From Algoriphagus terrigena DSM 22685 (lineage in GTDB: Bacteria; Bacteroidota; Bacteroidia; Cytophagales; Cyclobacteriaceae): a stretch of DNA of 64,000 nucleotides. Each line of letters starts with the position of its first letter. Position 1 is the stretch's first letter. The stretch lies in assembly GCF_000429445.1 (NCBI RefSeq), contig NZ_KE386904.1, positions 62,001 through 126,000 on the forward strand, given 5' to 3'. Below the pieces are notes generated by a model. It saw nothing but the letters and a program-made list of their open reading frames with translations, ran no database searches and was not told the origin of the DNA. A program made the translations under genes and the position numbers. Below, in pieces: positions 52,008 to 60,571 of the stretch.

Positions 52008-52205
52008 ATGGAGGATTTTGAAGAAGAATTCGATGAAGTTGATGACTTCGAAGAAGAAGACGAGTTCGAAGCCGAATTTGAAGACGAGTATGATCTCGAT
52101 GAAGACAGTGATCTGGACAGTATCGTAGACTTCGATGAAGAAGACGAAGATATAGACGACGCTGAGGATTTTGAAGACGAGGAATTTGACGATGATTTGG
52201 ATTAA
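52008..52205 (+). CDS. Ultra-acidic 65-residue protein
   Basis: 44 of 65 residues are Asp or Glu by my count, and there is no Lys, Arg or His. The rest are mostly Phe, Leu, Ile, Val and Ala, giving repeats like EEFDEVDDFEEEDEFE. It is too acidic to be a normal folded domain unless it binds cations or a basic partner. A DNA-mimic, an RNA polymerase-delta-like tail or a chaperone tail are possible. The reading frame is open with an ATG. No membrane segment and no neighbour clue. Confidence 0.65.
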   Translation: MEDFEEEFDEVDDFEEEDEFEAEFEDEYDLDEDSDLDSIVDFDEEDEDIDDAEDFEDEEFDDDLD

Positions 52206-52240
52206 ATCATCCAATATCGTGCGTCGGAGTTAGGATCGGC

Positions 52241-52271
52241 TTTGTAAAATCAGCTGCCAGCTTTATCTTCG
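52241..52271 (+). promoter_or_regulatory. Promoter of the 49-residue membrane protein gene
   Basis: TTTG at 52241-52244, 19 bases, then TATCTTCG at 52264-52271 (seven of eight consensus positions). The ATG at 52302 lies about 25 bases beyond the expected start of transcription. Confidence 0.55.
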
Positions 52272-52301
52272 CACATCCATCCGAATTTCAACAAACAAGA
52301 A

Positions 52302-52451
52302 ATGATACTACTAGATATTTTCAGCTCGCCCATCATGTCAGGAGCTCAACTGTTTCTGCTGATCGTGTGTACACTTATTGGACTTGGTGCAGGCATCTCA
52401 GCAGTGGATGTCAGAAGTACTTTCTCCAAGAAAAAGAAAGCTGATCATTGA
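52302..52451 (+). CDS. Small single-span membrane protein (49 residues)
   Basis: A frame opening MILLDIFSSPIMSGAQ, with a hydrophobic helix (LFLLIVCTLIGLGAGISA), then VDVRSTF and a lysine-rich cytoplasmic tail ending KKKKADH. It is supported by the promoter upstream and a strong terminator 18 bases after the stop. Short tail-anchored or N-in proteins like this are often missed. Function unknown. Confidence 0.55.
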   Translation: MILLDIFSSPIMSGAQLFLLIVCTLIGLGAGISAVDVRSTFSKKKKADH

Positions 52452-52469
52452 TCAATTTACAATATTGTT

Positions 52470-52497
52470 AAAGGAGGCTTGGCCTCCTTTTTTTTTA
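52470..52497 (+). terminator. Terminator after the 49-residue protein gene
   Basis: AAAGGAGGC and GCCTCCTTT form a tight hairpin with a three-base loop at 52479-52481, followed by a long T run. Confidence 0.85.
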
Positions 52498-52510
52498 CCC
52501 ATTCCACTCT

Positions 52511-52948
52511 ATGAAAACCCAAAACTATAAAAATCACGCCCGAGTCTATCCACTTCACCATTTGGTGATTACTCCGATGACTTTGATTTTTCTGGGCTGG
52601 ACCGTGTACCGTATGGATTTTAGTACCTCAGAAAGCACTTGGACAGGCGTCTACTTTCTTTTAGGTGCCACTGTGCTGGCATTGCTTCCGCTCCTATCGA
52701 GGATTTACGCCATCAAAACCCAAAACAGAATTATCCTCGGGGAGATGAGACAGCGATATTTTCATCTCACCGGATCCCCTTTTTATTCTAAAGAGGCTCA
52801 GCTGGGTCTCAGCCAAATCATCGCCCTGAGATTCGCCGGCGATGAGGAATTAATCCATCTGATGGAAAAAGCAATCAAAGAGAGGTTGACACCTAAAGAA
52901 ATCAAGCTTCAGGTCAAGAACTGGCAGGGTGACTATCGTCGAGTTTAG
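52511..52948 (+). CDS. DUF6526 family membrane protein
   Basis: 145 residues with two helices (about 19-34 and 44-62) after a characteristic N-terminus (MKTQNYKNHARVYPLHHL). The family occurs in Bacteroidota and is of unknown function. Its stop codon is shared with the minus-strand glycerate kinase gene (TTAG at 52945-52948). Confidence 0.75.
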   Translation: MKTQNYKNHARVYPLHHLVITPMTLIFLGWTVYRMDFSTSESTWTGVYFLLGATVLALLPLLSRIYAIKTQNRIILGEMRQRYFHLTGSPFYSKEAQLGLSQIIALRFAGDEELIHLMEKAIKERLTPKEIKLQVKNWQGDYRRV

Positions 52949-54051
52949 TCTAGCTTCCCTTCCAAAATTGCCAGATCAATTAGCCCGATGAGATTTTCCC
53001 GGGCTTTTTCTTTGAAGTCTGGAGCGGAAAAATCCAATTCAGGAAGCTCCAAAACCAAGTCAAAACCAGAATCTCTACCACCAGTACCAGAAGTGATTAA
53101 TACGATCTTTTTTTGATTGGCTTTGGCCAAATTCAAAAGCTCGAAGCTCGCCTTGCCCTCATCGCTTTGGGTATCGTACTGCCCTTCGCCGGTGATGATC
53201 CAATCCGACTGGCGGACTTTCTCCTCCATCTTCACTAGGTCAAAGAAATAGGACGAGCCAAACTTTATCTCTGTATCAAAGAAGAATTGAAGTCCCATGG
53301 CCACTCCGCCGGCTGCTCCAAATCCCGGTTGATCAGTCCACTCTTTTTTCGATTTTTTGATAAGAAGTTCAAGTATCCGTTCACTCGACTTGCCAAAAGA
53401 ATCCAGCTGATCGAAGTCAATTCCTTTTTGCGGCCCAAAGATCCGGACCGCTCCGTTTGCTCCCAAAAAAGGGCTTCTTACATCGCAGAGGCAGGTAAAT
53501 TTGATTTTTGGTGTCGAAATAGCCCGCTGGACATGTTGCACTTTTTCTAAAAATCCCGGAGAAAACATCGGAATCTCCCGTCCGCTTTCATTCAGAAATA
53601 ATAGGCCCAAGGCATTCAGAATTCCCGTACCCAGATCTACCGTAGCACTCCCTCCCAAGCCCAAAACAATCTCCTCCGCTCCTTTTTCCAGTGCTTTTAG
53701 GATGAGAATCCCTGTTCCATAAGTAGAGGTCACAGCTGGATTTTTCTGATGTTTTTCCAACACCCCGATTCCAGACGCCGTAGCAAGATCGAGATAGGCC
53801 TTATTTTGCGTCGCATCCCAACCAAAGTATCCGTAAATAGGTCGACCAACCGCATTGAGCGTCAGGACATGGATTTTCTCCAAACCCAACGAATCAATCA
53901 ATAAGGCGCACGTGCCGTCACCTCCATCTGCTATCGGTTGGATCCAGCATTCTGCATCCGGTTTTTTGCCGAGTGTATCTGCAATCAACTTGGCTGCTTC
54001 ATCTGCAGGTATCGTTCCCTTGAAAGCATTTGGAGCGACTAGGTACCGCAT
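52945..54051 (-). CDS. Glycerate kinase (GlxK/GarK type)
   Basis: Glycerate plus ATP gives phosphoglycerate. 368 residues. Motifs: LVAPNAFKGTIPADEAA at the N-terminus, PIADGGDGTCALLIDSLG, GLGGSATVDLGTGILNALG in the middle, and WIITGEGQYDTQS. Its ATG overlaps the AGCS symporter stop by one base (TAATG), so the two are one transcript. That suggests uptake of an amino acid leading to glycerate, for example through serine or glyoxylate. Coupling by function is an inference. Confidence 0.9.
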   Translation of the reverse strand: MRYLVAPNAFKGTIPADEAAKLIADTLGKKPDAECWIQPIADGGDGTCALLIDSLGLEKIHVLTLNAVGRPIYGYFGWDATQNKAYLDLATASGIGVLEKHQKNPAVTSTYGTGILILKALEKGAEEIVLGLGGSATVDLGTGILNALGLLFLNESGREIPMFSPGFLEKVQHVQRAISTPKIKFTCLCDVRSPFLGANGAVRIFGPQKGIDFDQLDSFGKSSERILELLIKKSKKEWTDQPGFGAAGGVAMGLQFFFDTEIKFGSSYFFDLVKMEEKVRQSDWIITGEGQYDTQSDEGKASFELLNLAKANQKKIVLITSGTGGRDSGFDLVLELPELDFSAPDFKEKARENLIGLIDLAILEGKLD

Positions 54052-55403
54052 TATTTTTGGGCCTTCATTCTAGCAAAATAATCCTTCGATGCTGCCCGAA
54101 CTTTTGGAGACAGATACAGCGCTGCGATCATATTGGGAAAAGCCATAACCGCATACATCCCGTCCACCAAGCTGACTACCACTTCCAGGCTAGCGACCGC
54201 ACCGACTACGATCGTCGCCAAATAAAAATAATTATAGTACGATGCCTTATCCGCTCCAAATAAGTAACCGGTACATTTTTGACCGTAGTATGAATAGGTA
54301 AACATGGTAGAAAGCGCAAAAACCAGCACGGACAACATCAAAAGGTATTTCCCATAAACTGGGATCCCAACTTCAAATGCTTCCAAAGTCAATCTTACTC
54401 CATCATTCTCGGAGTTTTGCCAAACACCGGTCAACAAAATCACCAAAGCTGTCAGCGTACAAACTACAATCGTGTCCACAAATGGCCCGAGCATGGCAAT
54501 CAGTCCTTCCCTGATGGGCTCCCGGTTTTTGGAAGCTCCGTGGACCATCGGTGCGGTACCAATCCCTGCTTCGTTGGAAAAAGCAGCCCGCCTGGCGCCG
54601 ATCACGATCACCGACCCAACAGCTCCACCCATCGCTGCATTGCCCGTGAAAGCATCCACCACGACCAAACGCAGCATTTCCGGCACCTGTCCAAAATACT
54701 TAAAAACAACAAATAAAACCGTAACCATGTAGATCCCAACCATGAATGGGACCATCTTAGAGGCTACTGAGGCAATTCGCTGGATTCCTCCCAAGATAAC
54801 AAAGGCCGTCATTCCCATCATTCCAAAACCGATTATCCAACGGTTTCGTACCGTTTCTTCCATCGTCTCAGGTTGGATCAACACAGCCTGAAGCACCGCC
54901 GTCAGTTGGTTTGCTTGGAAAATCGCAAGTAGTCCAGCTACTCCAGCTACACAAAAAATGACGGAAAGAAACTTCCATTTTTTCCCCATGCCTTCTTCGA
55001 TGAAATACATCGGACCTCCTTGGATTTCGCCGGCACTGTCCTTACCCCGGTACATAATTGCCAGGCTACAGGTGTAGTATTTCGTCGCCATTCCCACAAA
55101 TGCCGCCACCCACATCCAAAAGAGCGCGCCTGGCCCTCCCATGTTGATAGCGATCGCAACTCCGGAGATATTGCCCAATCCGACTGTGGCGGCGATAGCG
55201 GAAGAAAGCGCCTGAGCGGAAGAAATCTGCCCCGGAGCGAGGTCATCATCATATTTCCCCGTCAGTAGCTTGACAGCATGCCCCATCTTGGTGAAAGGAA
55301 TAAAACCAGAGTGTATCAAAAAATAGGTTCCTCCTCCCAAAAGCAAAACCAAAATCGGCGGACCCCAGATCCAGTTGCTAAATGCTATTATAATATCTCC
55401 CAT
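54051..55403 (-). CDS. Alanine/glycine:sodium symporter (AGCS family)
   Basis: 450 residues with about ten helices and the AGCS signature (AALSSAIAATVGLGNISGVA-type stretch, then FSNEAGIGTAPMVHGAS). It brings in alanine, glycine or serine with Na+. The gene precedes glycerate kinase with a one-base overlap. No regulator is adjacent. Confidence 0.9.
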   Translation of the reverse strand: MGDIIIAFSNWIWGPPILVLLLGGGTYFLIHSGFIPFTKMGHAVKLLTGKYDDDLAPGQISSAQALSSAIAATVGLGNISGVAIAINMGGPGALFWMWVAAFVGMATKYYTCSLAIMYRGKDSAGEIQGGPMYFIEEGMGKKWKFLSVIFCVAGVAGLLAIFQANQLTAVLQAVLIQPETMEETVRNRWIIGFGMMGMTAFVILGGIQRIASVASKMVPFMVGIYMVTVLFVVFKYFGQVPEMLRLVVVDAFTGNAAMGGAVGSVIVIGARRAAFSNEAGIGTAPMVHGASKNREPIREGLIAMLGPFVDTIVVCTLTALVILLTGVWQNSENDGVRLTLEAFEVGIPVYGKYLLMLSVLVFALSTMFTYSYYGQKCTGYLFGADKASYYNYFYLATIVVGAVASLEVVVSLVDGMYAVMAFPNMIAALYLSPKVRAASKDYFARMKAQK

Positions 55404-55494
55404 TGGAATTTCAGTGTTCTAATTTTAAGGCTCAGCCTGAATTTAGGTTCGATAATAGGCCCAATTTCGTCTAAATCAAAAATTAAAAGTAAGG

Positions 55495-55532
55495 ATATAA
55501 AAATGCCCGGAGCCTTTTTGAAGCTCCGGGCA
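55495..55532 (-). terminator. Terminator of the hexosaminidase gene
   Basis: TGCCCGGAGC / GCTCCGGGCA (55504-55513, 55523-55532) with a 9-base loop. On the minus strand it is followed by five T. Confidence 0.8.
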
Positions 55533-55549
55533 GATCTATCATCTAAGAT

Positions 55550-57142
55550 TTACCAGGTTACTTTTGGGGATTTATAGTACCCTACGCCCTGGATATCCCA
55601 TCTTTTGCCGTGGCCGGCAACCCGCTTACTATAGTTTTCCCAGCTTCTGCCTTCTTTCTTGGTCCAAGCAACCTCTGCGATAGCAGTGAGTCTCGGGAAA
55701 GCCAGATAATCTATGTCTGCTCTGTTGGTGACAGTTTCGGTCCAAAGCGGAGCTTCCACGCCGAGGATATTCTCCTTCGAAATCCCCTCAGCATACTCCG
55801 TCGGCTCCCACAGGTAGGCAGAGTCCAGCTCAATGTAAGCTGCCCAATGAAGACCGATCCTGCTGGTGCTGTCGTATTGCATATCCAGATACGCTTTCTT
55901 GGCAGGAGACATCAGTATCTGATTACCTTGATCCTTCGCCAGTTTGGCATTTTCTTCCAAGGCCCAGAATTGAGCTACATTCCCAGGAAGCAGTTTTGCG
56001 GTCGCCACTTCATCCCAGCCGATGCTGGTTTTCCCGTATTTGGAAACAATGTCCTGCACCCGCTCCACGAAGTAGATGTAGTCCGACTTTTCGGTCACAT
56101 GAGATTCGTCTCCTCCAATATGGAAATACGGCCCCGGCGTAATTGCTGAGATCTCTCGCGCTACACTGTCAACAAATGCATAGGTCAACTCAGACTTCGA
56201 CGAGAATGTACTCCAGCCTACCTCAATGCCCGTGTATAGTTCTGCTGCTTGTGGGACTTTCAGCTCCATTTCGTATTCCAAGGGAGCCTTGGTGACCGTA
56301 GTAAGATCGCCATCTGGCAAGTTTACCCCAGGATTCAGCTCGCCATAAGAAGCCAAAACAGCATTGGTATGGCCTGGCATATCTACCTCAGGGACGACCG
56401 TGATGAATCTTTCAGCAGCATAGGCCACAATCTCTTTGTATTGCTCTTGGGTGTAAAAACCTCCTTCTCCTCCTCCAACTTCGGTGCTACCACCGATTTC
56501 GGTCAATTTTGGCCAAGATTTGATCTCTATTCTCCAGCCTTGATCATCTGTCAGGTGAAGGTGCAGGTAGTTGAACTTGTAGACCGCCATCTGGTCGATG
56601 TAGTATTTCACGTCCTCTATGGAGATAAAATGTCTTGCGACATCCAACATCGAACCGCGATATCCGAACGTCGGCTCATCTTTGATGGAACCTGTGGGAA
56701 TTGCCCAGTTTGCTGACTGCACGGTCGGGTTTACTATTTCCTTCGGAAAAAGCTGAAGCAAAGTCTGGACTCCGTAGAATAGACCTGCTTCACCGGAAGA
56801 AGTGATTTTAACCTCCTCTTCTGAAATCTGAATCTCATAAGACTCAGAAGCTTCACTTCCCGTCAATTCCAAAACAATCTGCCCAGCATCGGCTGAAACA
56901 GGCACATCAAACCCAGAAGCTGGACGGAGTTTTCCGGCCAGATGCTCTCCGATTGCAGTCAAATGTTCTCCTGAACCAACTAGTTTTATCCCTGTCTCGG
57001 GGGTCAAATTGAAGCTTCCCGATCCATTTGTTATTTCCTGTGGTAAAGGAATGATAGCCGAGTCTGAAAGTAGAGGGGACTCTTTACATGCTCCTAATCC
57101 AAGCACGCTTGCGACGAGTAGAGTCCAGATTGATTTTTTCAT
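55550..57142 (-). CDS. Beta-N-acetylhexosaminidase (GH20), lipoprotein
   Basis: 530 residues with lipobox GLGACKES. A beta-hexosaminidase-like N-terminal domain (about 27-150) precedes the GH20 barrel. The catalytic Asp345-Glu346 pair is in HIGGDESHVT, and LHLTDDQGWR at 196-204 and PEVDMPGHTNA are typical. It removes terminal GlcNAc or GalNAc in a substrate-assisted mechanism, so chitin- or peptidoglycan-derived or host glycans are candidates. The Gfo/Idh/MocA gene upstream is divergent and not co-transcribed. Confidence 0.92.
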   Translation of the reverse strand: MKKSIWTLLVASVLGLGACKESPLLSDSAIIPLPQEITNGSGSFNLTPETGIKLVGSGEHLTAIGEHLAGKLRPASGFDVPVSADAGQIVLELTGSEASESYEIQISEEEVKITSSGEAGLFYGVQTLLQLFPKEIVNPTVQSANWAIPTGSIKDEPTFGYRGSMLDVARHFISIEDVKYYIDQMAVYKFNYLHLHLTDDQGWRIEIKSWPKLTEIGGSTEVGGGEGGFYTQEQYKEIVAYAAERFITVVPEVDMPGHTNAVLASYGELNPGVNLPDGDLTTVTKAPLEYEMELKVPQAAELYTGIEVGWSTFSSKSELTYAFVDSVAREISAITPGPYFHIGGDESHVTEKSDYIYFVERVQDIVSKYGKTSIGWDEVATAKLLPGNVAQFWALEENAKLAKDQGNQILMSPAKKAYLDMQYDSTSRIGLHWAAYIELDSAYLWEPTEYAEGISKENILGVEAPLWTETVTNRADIDYLAFPRLTAIAEVAWTKKEGRSWENYSKRVAGHGKRWDIQGVGYYKSPKVTW

Positions 57143-57374
57143 TTTGTGTGATTTTGGATAAACTTAATTGAAAATTTTAAAAATCTACTTTCCACAAACC
57201 AAATTAATTTTGAAATTAGACCCGGTCAAATTCGGAGTATAAAAACACTTTCGTCTAAGTGGCATCGACAAGAATAAAAAGGTGTCGACCATTTGTCATT
57301 TTTCTCTTCAAAGTGAATTTTAAATTACTTCTTTTGACAATTTGAAGTCTGTCTATTATCAACCTGAAATAATC

Positions 57375-58835
57375 ATGGAAAACAAAGCTTCCAATCCGGA
57401 GAACTCCTCCAGAAGAAATTTTATCAAAGGCTCCGCTCTTGCTCTGGCAGGGTTCGCGATCGTCCCAAGACACGTGCTTGGCGGTCCGGGGTTCATCGCT
57501 CCCAGTGATCGGCTGAGAGTTGCCAGCATCGGTGTTGGCGGCATGGGAGGAGGCGACGTAGCCGGAATCTTCCGAAGCGGAAAAGTGGACATGATCGCAC
57601 TTTGCGATGTGGACGATACCCGGGCCAAAAAAAGCCGTGAGGCTCATCCCAAAGCCACATATTATAAAGACTACCGCATTATGCTGGAGAAGGAAGAAAA
57701 AAACATCGACGCGGTGTCGGTGTCTACTCCTGACCACATGCATGCTGTGCAGGCGATGATGGCAATGAAAATGGGGAAACACGTGTACGTGCAAAAGCCG
57801 ATGGCACACGACATCTACGAGGCGCGCATGCTTACCGAAGCCGCTGAAAAATACAAAGTGGTCACCCAAATGGGTAACCAAGGATCTTCCGGCGATGGAG
57901 TTCGCCAAATGGTAGAATGGTACGAGGCTGGAGTGATCGGCGAGGCGACCAAAGTATATTCTTGGACCGATCGCCCGGTATGGCCTCAGGGGATCCAATG
58001 GCCGACGACGCCAGTGACACCACCTGCTGATCTGGACTGGGATCTTTGGCTTGGTACGGCTCCTCAAAAAGATTACGTCGGCAACCTTGTCCCTTTCAAT
58101 TGGAGAGGCTGGTGGGACTACGGAACGGGCGCCCTAGGTGACATGGCTTGTCACATCATGGAGCCTCCTTTCCGAGTCTTAGGACTTGGCTATCCCAAAT
58201 CTGCCGAGTGTTCCGTCGGATCGGTATATGTCGGTGAGTTTAGCAGAGGATATTTCCCAGAGAGCTGCCCTCCTTCCTCACACATCACGCTTAGATTTGA
58301 TAGGCCTGGAAAAGAGGATCTGGAATTCCACTGGATGGATGGCGGTATACAACCGACCAGACCTGAGGAACTTGAAGCAAATGAGATGATGGGTGACGGA
58401 GGAAACGGGGTGATCATCGAAGGTACCAAAGGCAAGATGATGTGCTCCACTTACGGTGCTAACCCCAAGCTGCTACCTACGAAAAGAACCCAGGAGGTGA
58501 GTGTTCCACAGACAGAATACCGAGTTCCACTCGGAGATCACGGTCACTATAACAATTGGGTGGATGCGTGCATCGCCGGTCATGGCTCCGAAGAATTCAA
58601 GAAACTCAGCTCACCTTTCTCAATAGCGGGTCCATTGACTGAAACTGTGTTGATGGGGAATCTAGCCATCCGAAGCTATGATTACAGAGTTAAAAAGGAA
58701 GGAACAGAAAACCAGTTTGACTATCCTGGAAGAGGAATCAAATTGCTGTGGGACGGTGCAGACATGAAAATCACCAATTTCGAGCCTGCAAATCAGTTTG
58801 TGAAGCGAACCTATCGCGGAGATCATTCTCTCTGA
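57375..58835 (+). CDS. Tat-exported Gfo/Idh/MocA oxidoreductase
   Basis: 486 residues from the ATG at 57375. The twin-arginine signal is SRRNFIKGSALALAGFAIVP. The Rossmann domain has the nucleotide loop GVGGMGGGD and an EKP-like motif (VYVQKPMAHDI). Family members oxidise sugars, inositols or their glycosides with NAD(P). A periplasmic form with a Tat signal is usual in Bacteroidota and Planctomycetes. A hexosaminidase is divergent upstream; a joint role in sugar breakdown is possible but unproven. A terminator shared with the OmpA gene follows. Confidence 0.88.
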   Translation: MENKASNPENSSRRNFIKGSALALAGFAIVPRHVLGGPGFIAPSDRLRVASIGVGGMGGGDVAGIFRSGKVDMIALCDVDDTRAKKSREAHPKATYYKDYRIMLEKEEKNIDAVSVSTPDHMHAVQAMMAMKMGKHVYVQKPMAHDIYEARMLTEAAEKYKVVTQMGNQGSSGDGVRQMVEWYEAGVIGEATKVYSWTDRPVWPQGIQWPTTPVTPPADLDWDLWLGTAPQKDYVGNLVPFNWRGWWDYGTGALGDMACHIMEPPFRVLGLGYPKSAECSVGSVYVGEFSRGYFPESCPPSSHITLRFDRPGKEDLEFHWMDGGIQPTRPEELEANEMMGDGGNGVIIEGTKGKMMCSTYGANPKLLPTKRTQEVSVPQTEYRVPLGDHGHYNNWVDACIAGHGSEEFKKLSSPFSIAGPLTETVLMGNLAIRSYDYRVKKEGTENQFDYPGRGIKLLWDGADMKITNFEPANQFVKRTYRGDHSL

Positions 58836-58852
58836 CAATAGCCTTCAAAGAG

Positions 58853-58893
58853 AAAAAGGGCTTCCATTTTAGTTTGGAAGCCCTTTCTTTTTT
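58853..58893. terminator. Bidirectional terminator
   Basis: AAAGGGCTTCC / GGAAGCCCTTTC form a long stem with a 10-base loop. T runs lie on both sides, so it serves the oxidoreductase (plus) and the OmpA gene (minus). Confidence 0.85.
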
Positions 58894-60569
58894 CATTCAA
58901 CCGCCAGCTCGACGCGCCGGTTTTTGGCTCTGCCGGCTTCGGTCGCGTTGGACGCTATCGGTCGAGTGCCGCCCCAGCCTGATATTCTAAGGCTTTCGAA
59001 GCTTACCCCTTTGCTGACCAAGAAGTCTCGGACACTTCCAGCCCTTTCGAGCGAAAGCTGTTTATTCAGACCGGGATCTCCAGCATTGTCCGTGTGCCCG
59101 TTGATCCTGATCGTCACCGACGGATTTTCCACAAGGAATCTTGCCAAATCAGCCAGGCTCGCCTCTGTGCTCTCCCCCTCCAGTTCTGCAGTTCCTCTCT
59201 TGAAGTTTACGTCTTCGAGCAGAACGGTACTACCCGCTTCAGCTTTCGTCAGAAGCACCACCGATTTGCCTTTGAGGTCAAAGCTATCGACTGATACCTG
59301 CTTGGGAAAATACCCCGGCGAAGAAATTTTTACGGAACTGACTCCTTTCTCCTTCATCTCAGAAACCAGATATGGCTCTTGATAATCAACACTTTCCACT
59401 CCAACCTGCCACGTCAAAGTATAAGGAAGTTCGAGTTTGTTTTTACCATCAATAGCAAGGAAAGTGACAGGGACTTCAATCGCTTTTGGAGGTTCTGATG
59501 GTTCTACGGCGGAACTTGAATCCATCGGAATTGGTGTGATAACGGTATCGAAATAGATGTTTGTCGAGTCAGAAACCGGAATTACTGTAATCTGTCTATT
59601 CTCCACCGAAACTCGGGAAGACCGAGCAGGCGATGCTGCTTTTTCCACCGGCTTCTCAGCAACGACCGGAGCGACAAACTCTGTGGGCACCACAAGTGGA
59701 ACAGGTGTGGAGAAAGTCATCAGATCTGCAAAACCGTCGCTGTTTTGAGTACTCGTCCAAACGATTTCATCTTGGTCAAGAAACGTAATTGAGGCCTCGG
59801 AACCGTTTGAGCTGATCTGCTCCCACTTCTCCGGTAAGCTCCAACTTTGCCAGGATTCGCCCAGCTTTTTCGCGATCAGGATGTCTTTCCCGTTTGCTCC
59901 CGGATATGAGTTGGAAGAAAAATAGAGCTGATTGCTTTTGGGATCGAAATAAGGCCCGCTCTCCTGAGCGAACCCGTTTATCGCAGGGCCGAGACTTTGC
60001 AGACTGGACCACTCGATTACTCCGACTTTCTCACTCAGATAAATATCTTCATGCCCAAGTCCTCCTGATCTTTTCCCAGCAAGAAAAAGCAATTTGCCCC
60101 CTTCCGCGACTCTGCCGGTGACGAACCCTTCAAAGTAATCCAGATCCGGAAAATTCACTTTGCGAAGGTAATTCCAGTCCTGACCAAACTTTGAAAACTG
60201 GTGAAGCGAGGCTGTATTCCCTTCCTTTCGAAGCACCAAAAGAGTCAATACATCTTCCAGACCCAAAGCGAGATCATAGCCCGCCGTGCTCAAGTCCGGC
60301 CGATGTGTGGCAATGCCCCACTCGCCTGCATCGTCCTTTCGTGTCTCCCAAATATCGCCCGGATCGGCTGTGCCCCCCAAGTTTGAGGGATGGAAAGCAC
60401 GGGTAAACAGCAGTGTATTATTTCCAATCCAAACTGGGTTGGTATCGTCATTTGGGCTATTGGCTCCGGAAAGCGATCGCAATTCCTGCGCTTCGGCACT
60501 GATGAAAAAACAAAAAGCAAGCAGCATAACGCCGCTTGCTTTGAGAATATGAGAGTTTGAATTAGTCAT
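58893..60569 (-). CDS. OmpA-family protein with WD40/PD40-like repeats
   Basis: 558 residues with a signal peptide (GVMLLAFCFFISAEAQ). The N-terminal ~290 residues show PD40-like blades (NPVWIGNNTLLFTRAFHPS and similar), then a proline- and serine-rich linker (about 320-360). The C-terminal OmpA/Pal domain (INGHTDNAGDPGLNKQLS, then NRRVELAVE) binds peptidoglycan. It anchors an outer-membrane or surface complex to the cell wall. The gene starts two bases after the deoxyhypusine-synthase-like gene. Confidence 0.88.
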   Translation of the reverse strand: MTNSNSHILKASGVMLLAFCFFISAEAQELRSLSGANSPNDDTNPVWIGNNTLLFTRAFHPSNLGGTADPGDIWETRKDDAGEWGIATHRPDLSTAGYDLALGLEDVLTLLVLRKEGNTASLHQFSKFGQDWNYLRKVNFPDLDYFEGFVTGRVAEGGKLLFLAGKRSGGLGHEDIYLSEKVGVIEWSSLQSLGPAINGFAQESGPYFDPKSNQLYFSSNSYPGANGKDILIAKKLGESWQSWSLPEKWEQISSNGSEASITFLDQDEIVWTSTQNSDGFADLMTFSTPVPLVVPTEFVAPVVAEKPVEKAASPARSSRVSVENRQITVIPVSDSTNIYFDTVITPIPMDSSSAVEPSEPPKAIEVPVTFLAIDGKNKLELPYTLTWQVGVESVDYQEPYLVSEMKEKGVSSVKISSPGYFPKQVSVDSFDLKGKSVVLLTKAEAGSTVLLEDVNFKRGTAELEGESTEASLADLARFLVENPSVTIRINGHTDNAGDPGLNKQLSLERAGSVRDFLVSKGVSFESLRISGWGGTRPIASNATEAGRAKNRRVELAVE

Positions 60570-60571
60570 AG

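Noticed and set aside
57205..57212. TAATTTTG as promoter of the Gfo/Idh/MocA gene
   Set aside because: No TTG at the right spacing upstream, and it is about 160 bases from the ATG; chance is likely in this AT-rich gap.
57255..58067. 270-codon minus-strand frame opposite the oxidoreductase
   Set aside because: Histidine-rich and antisense to a well-supported gene with Tat signal and Rossmann motifs.
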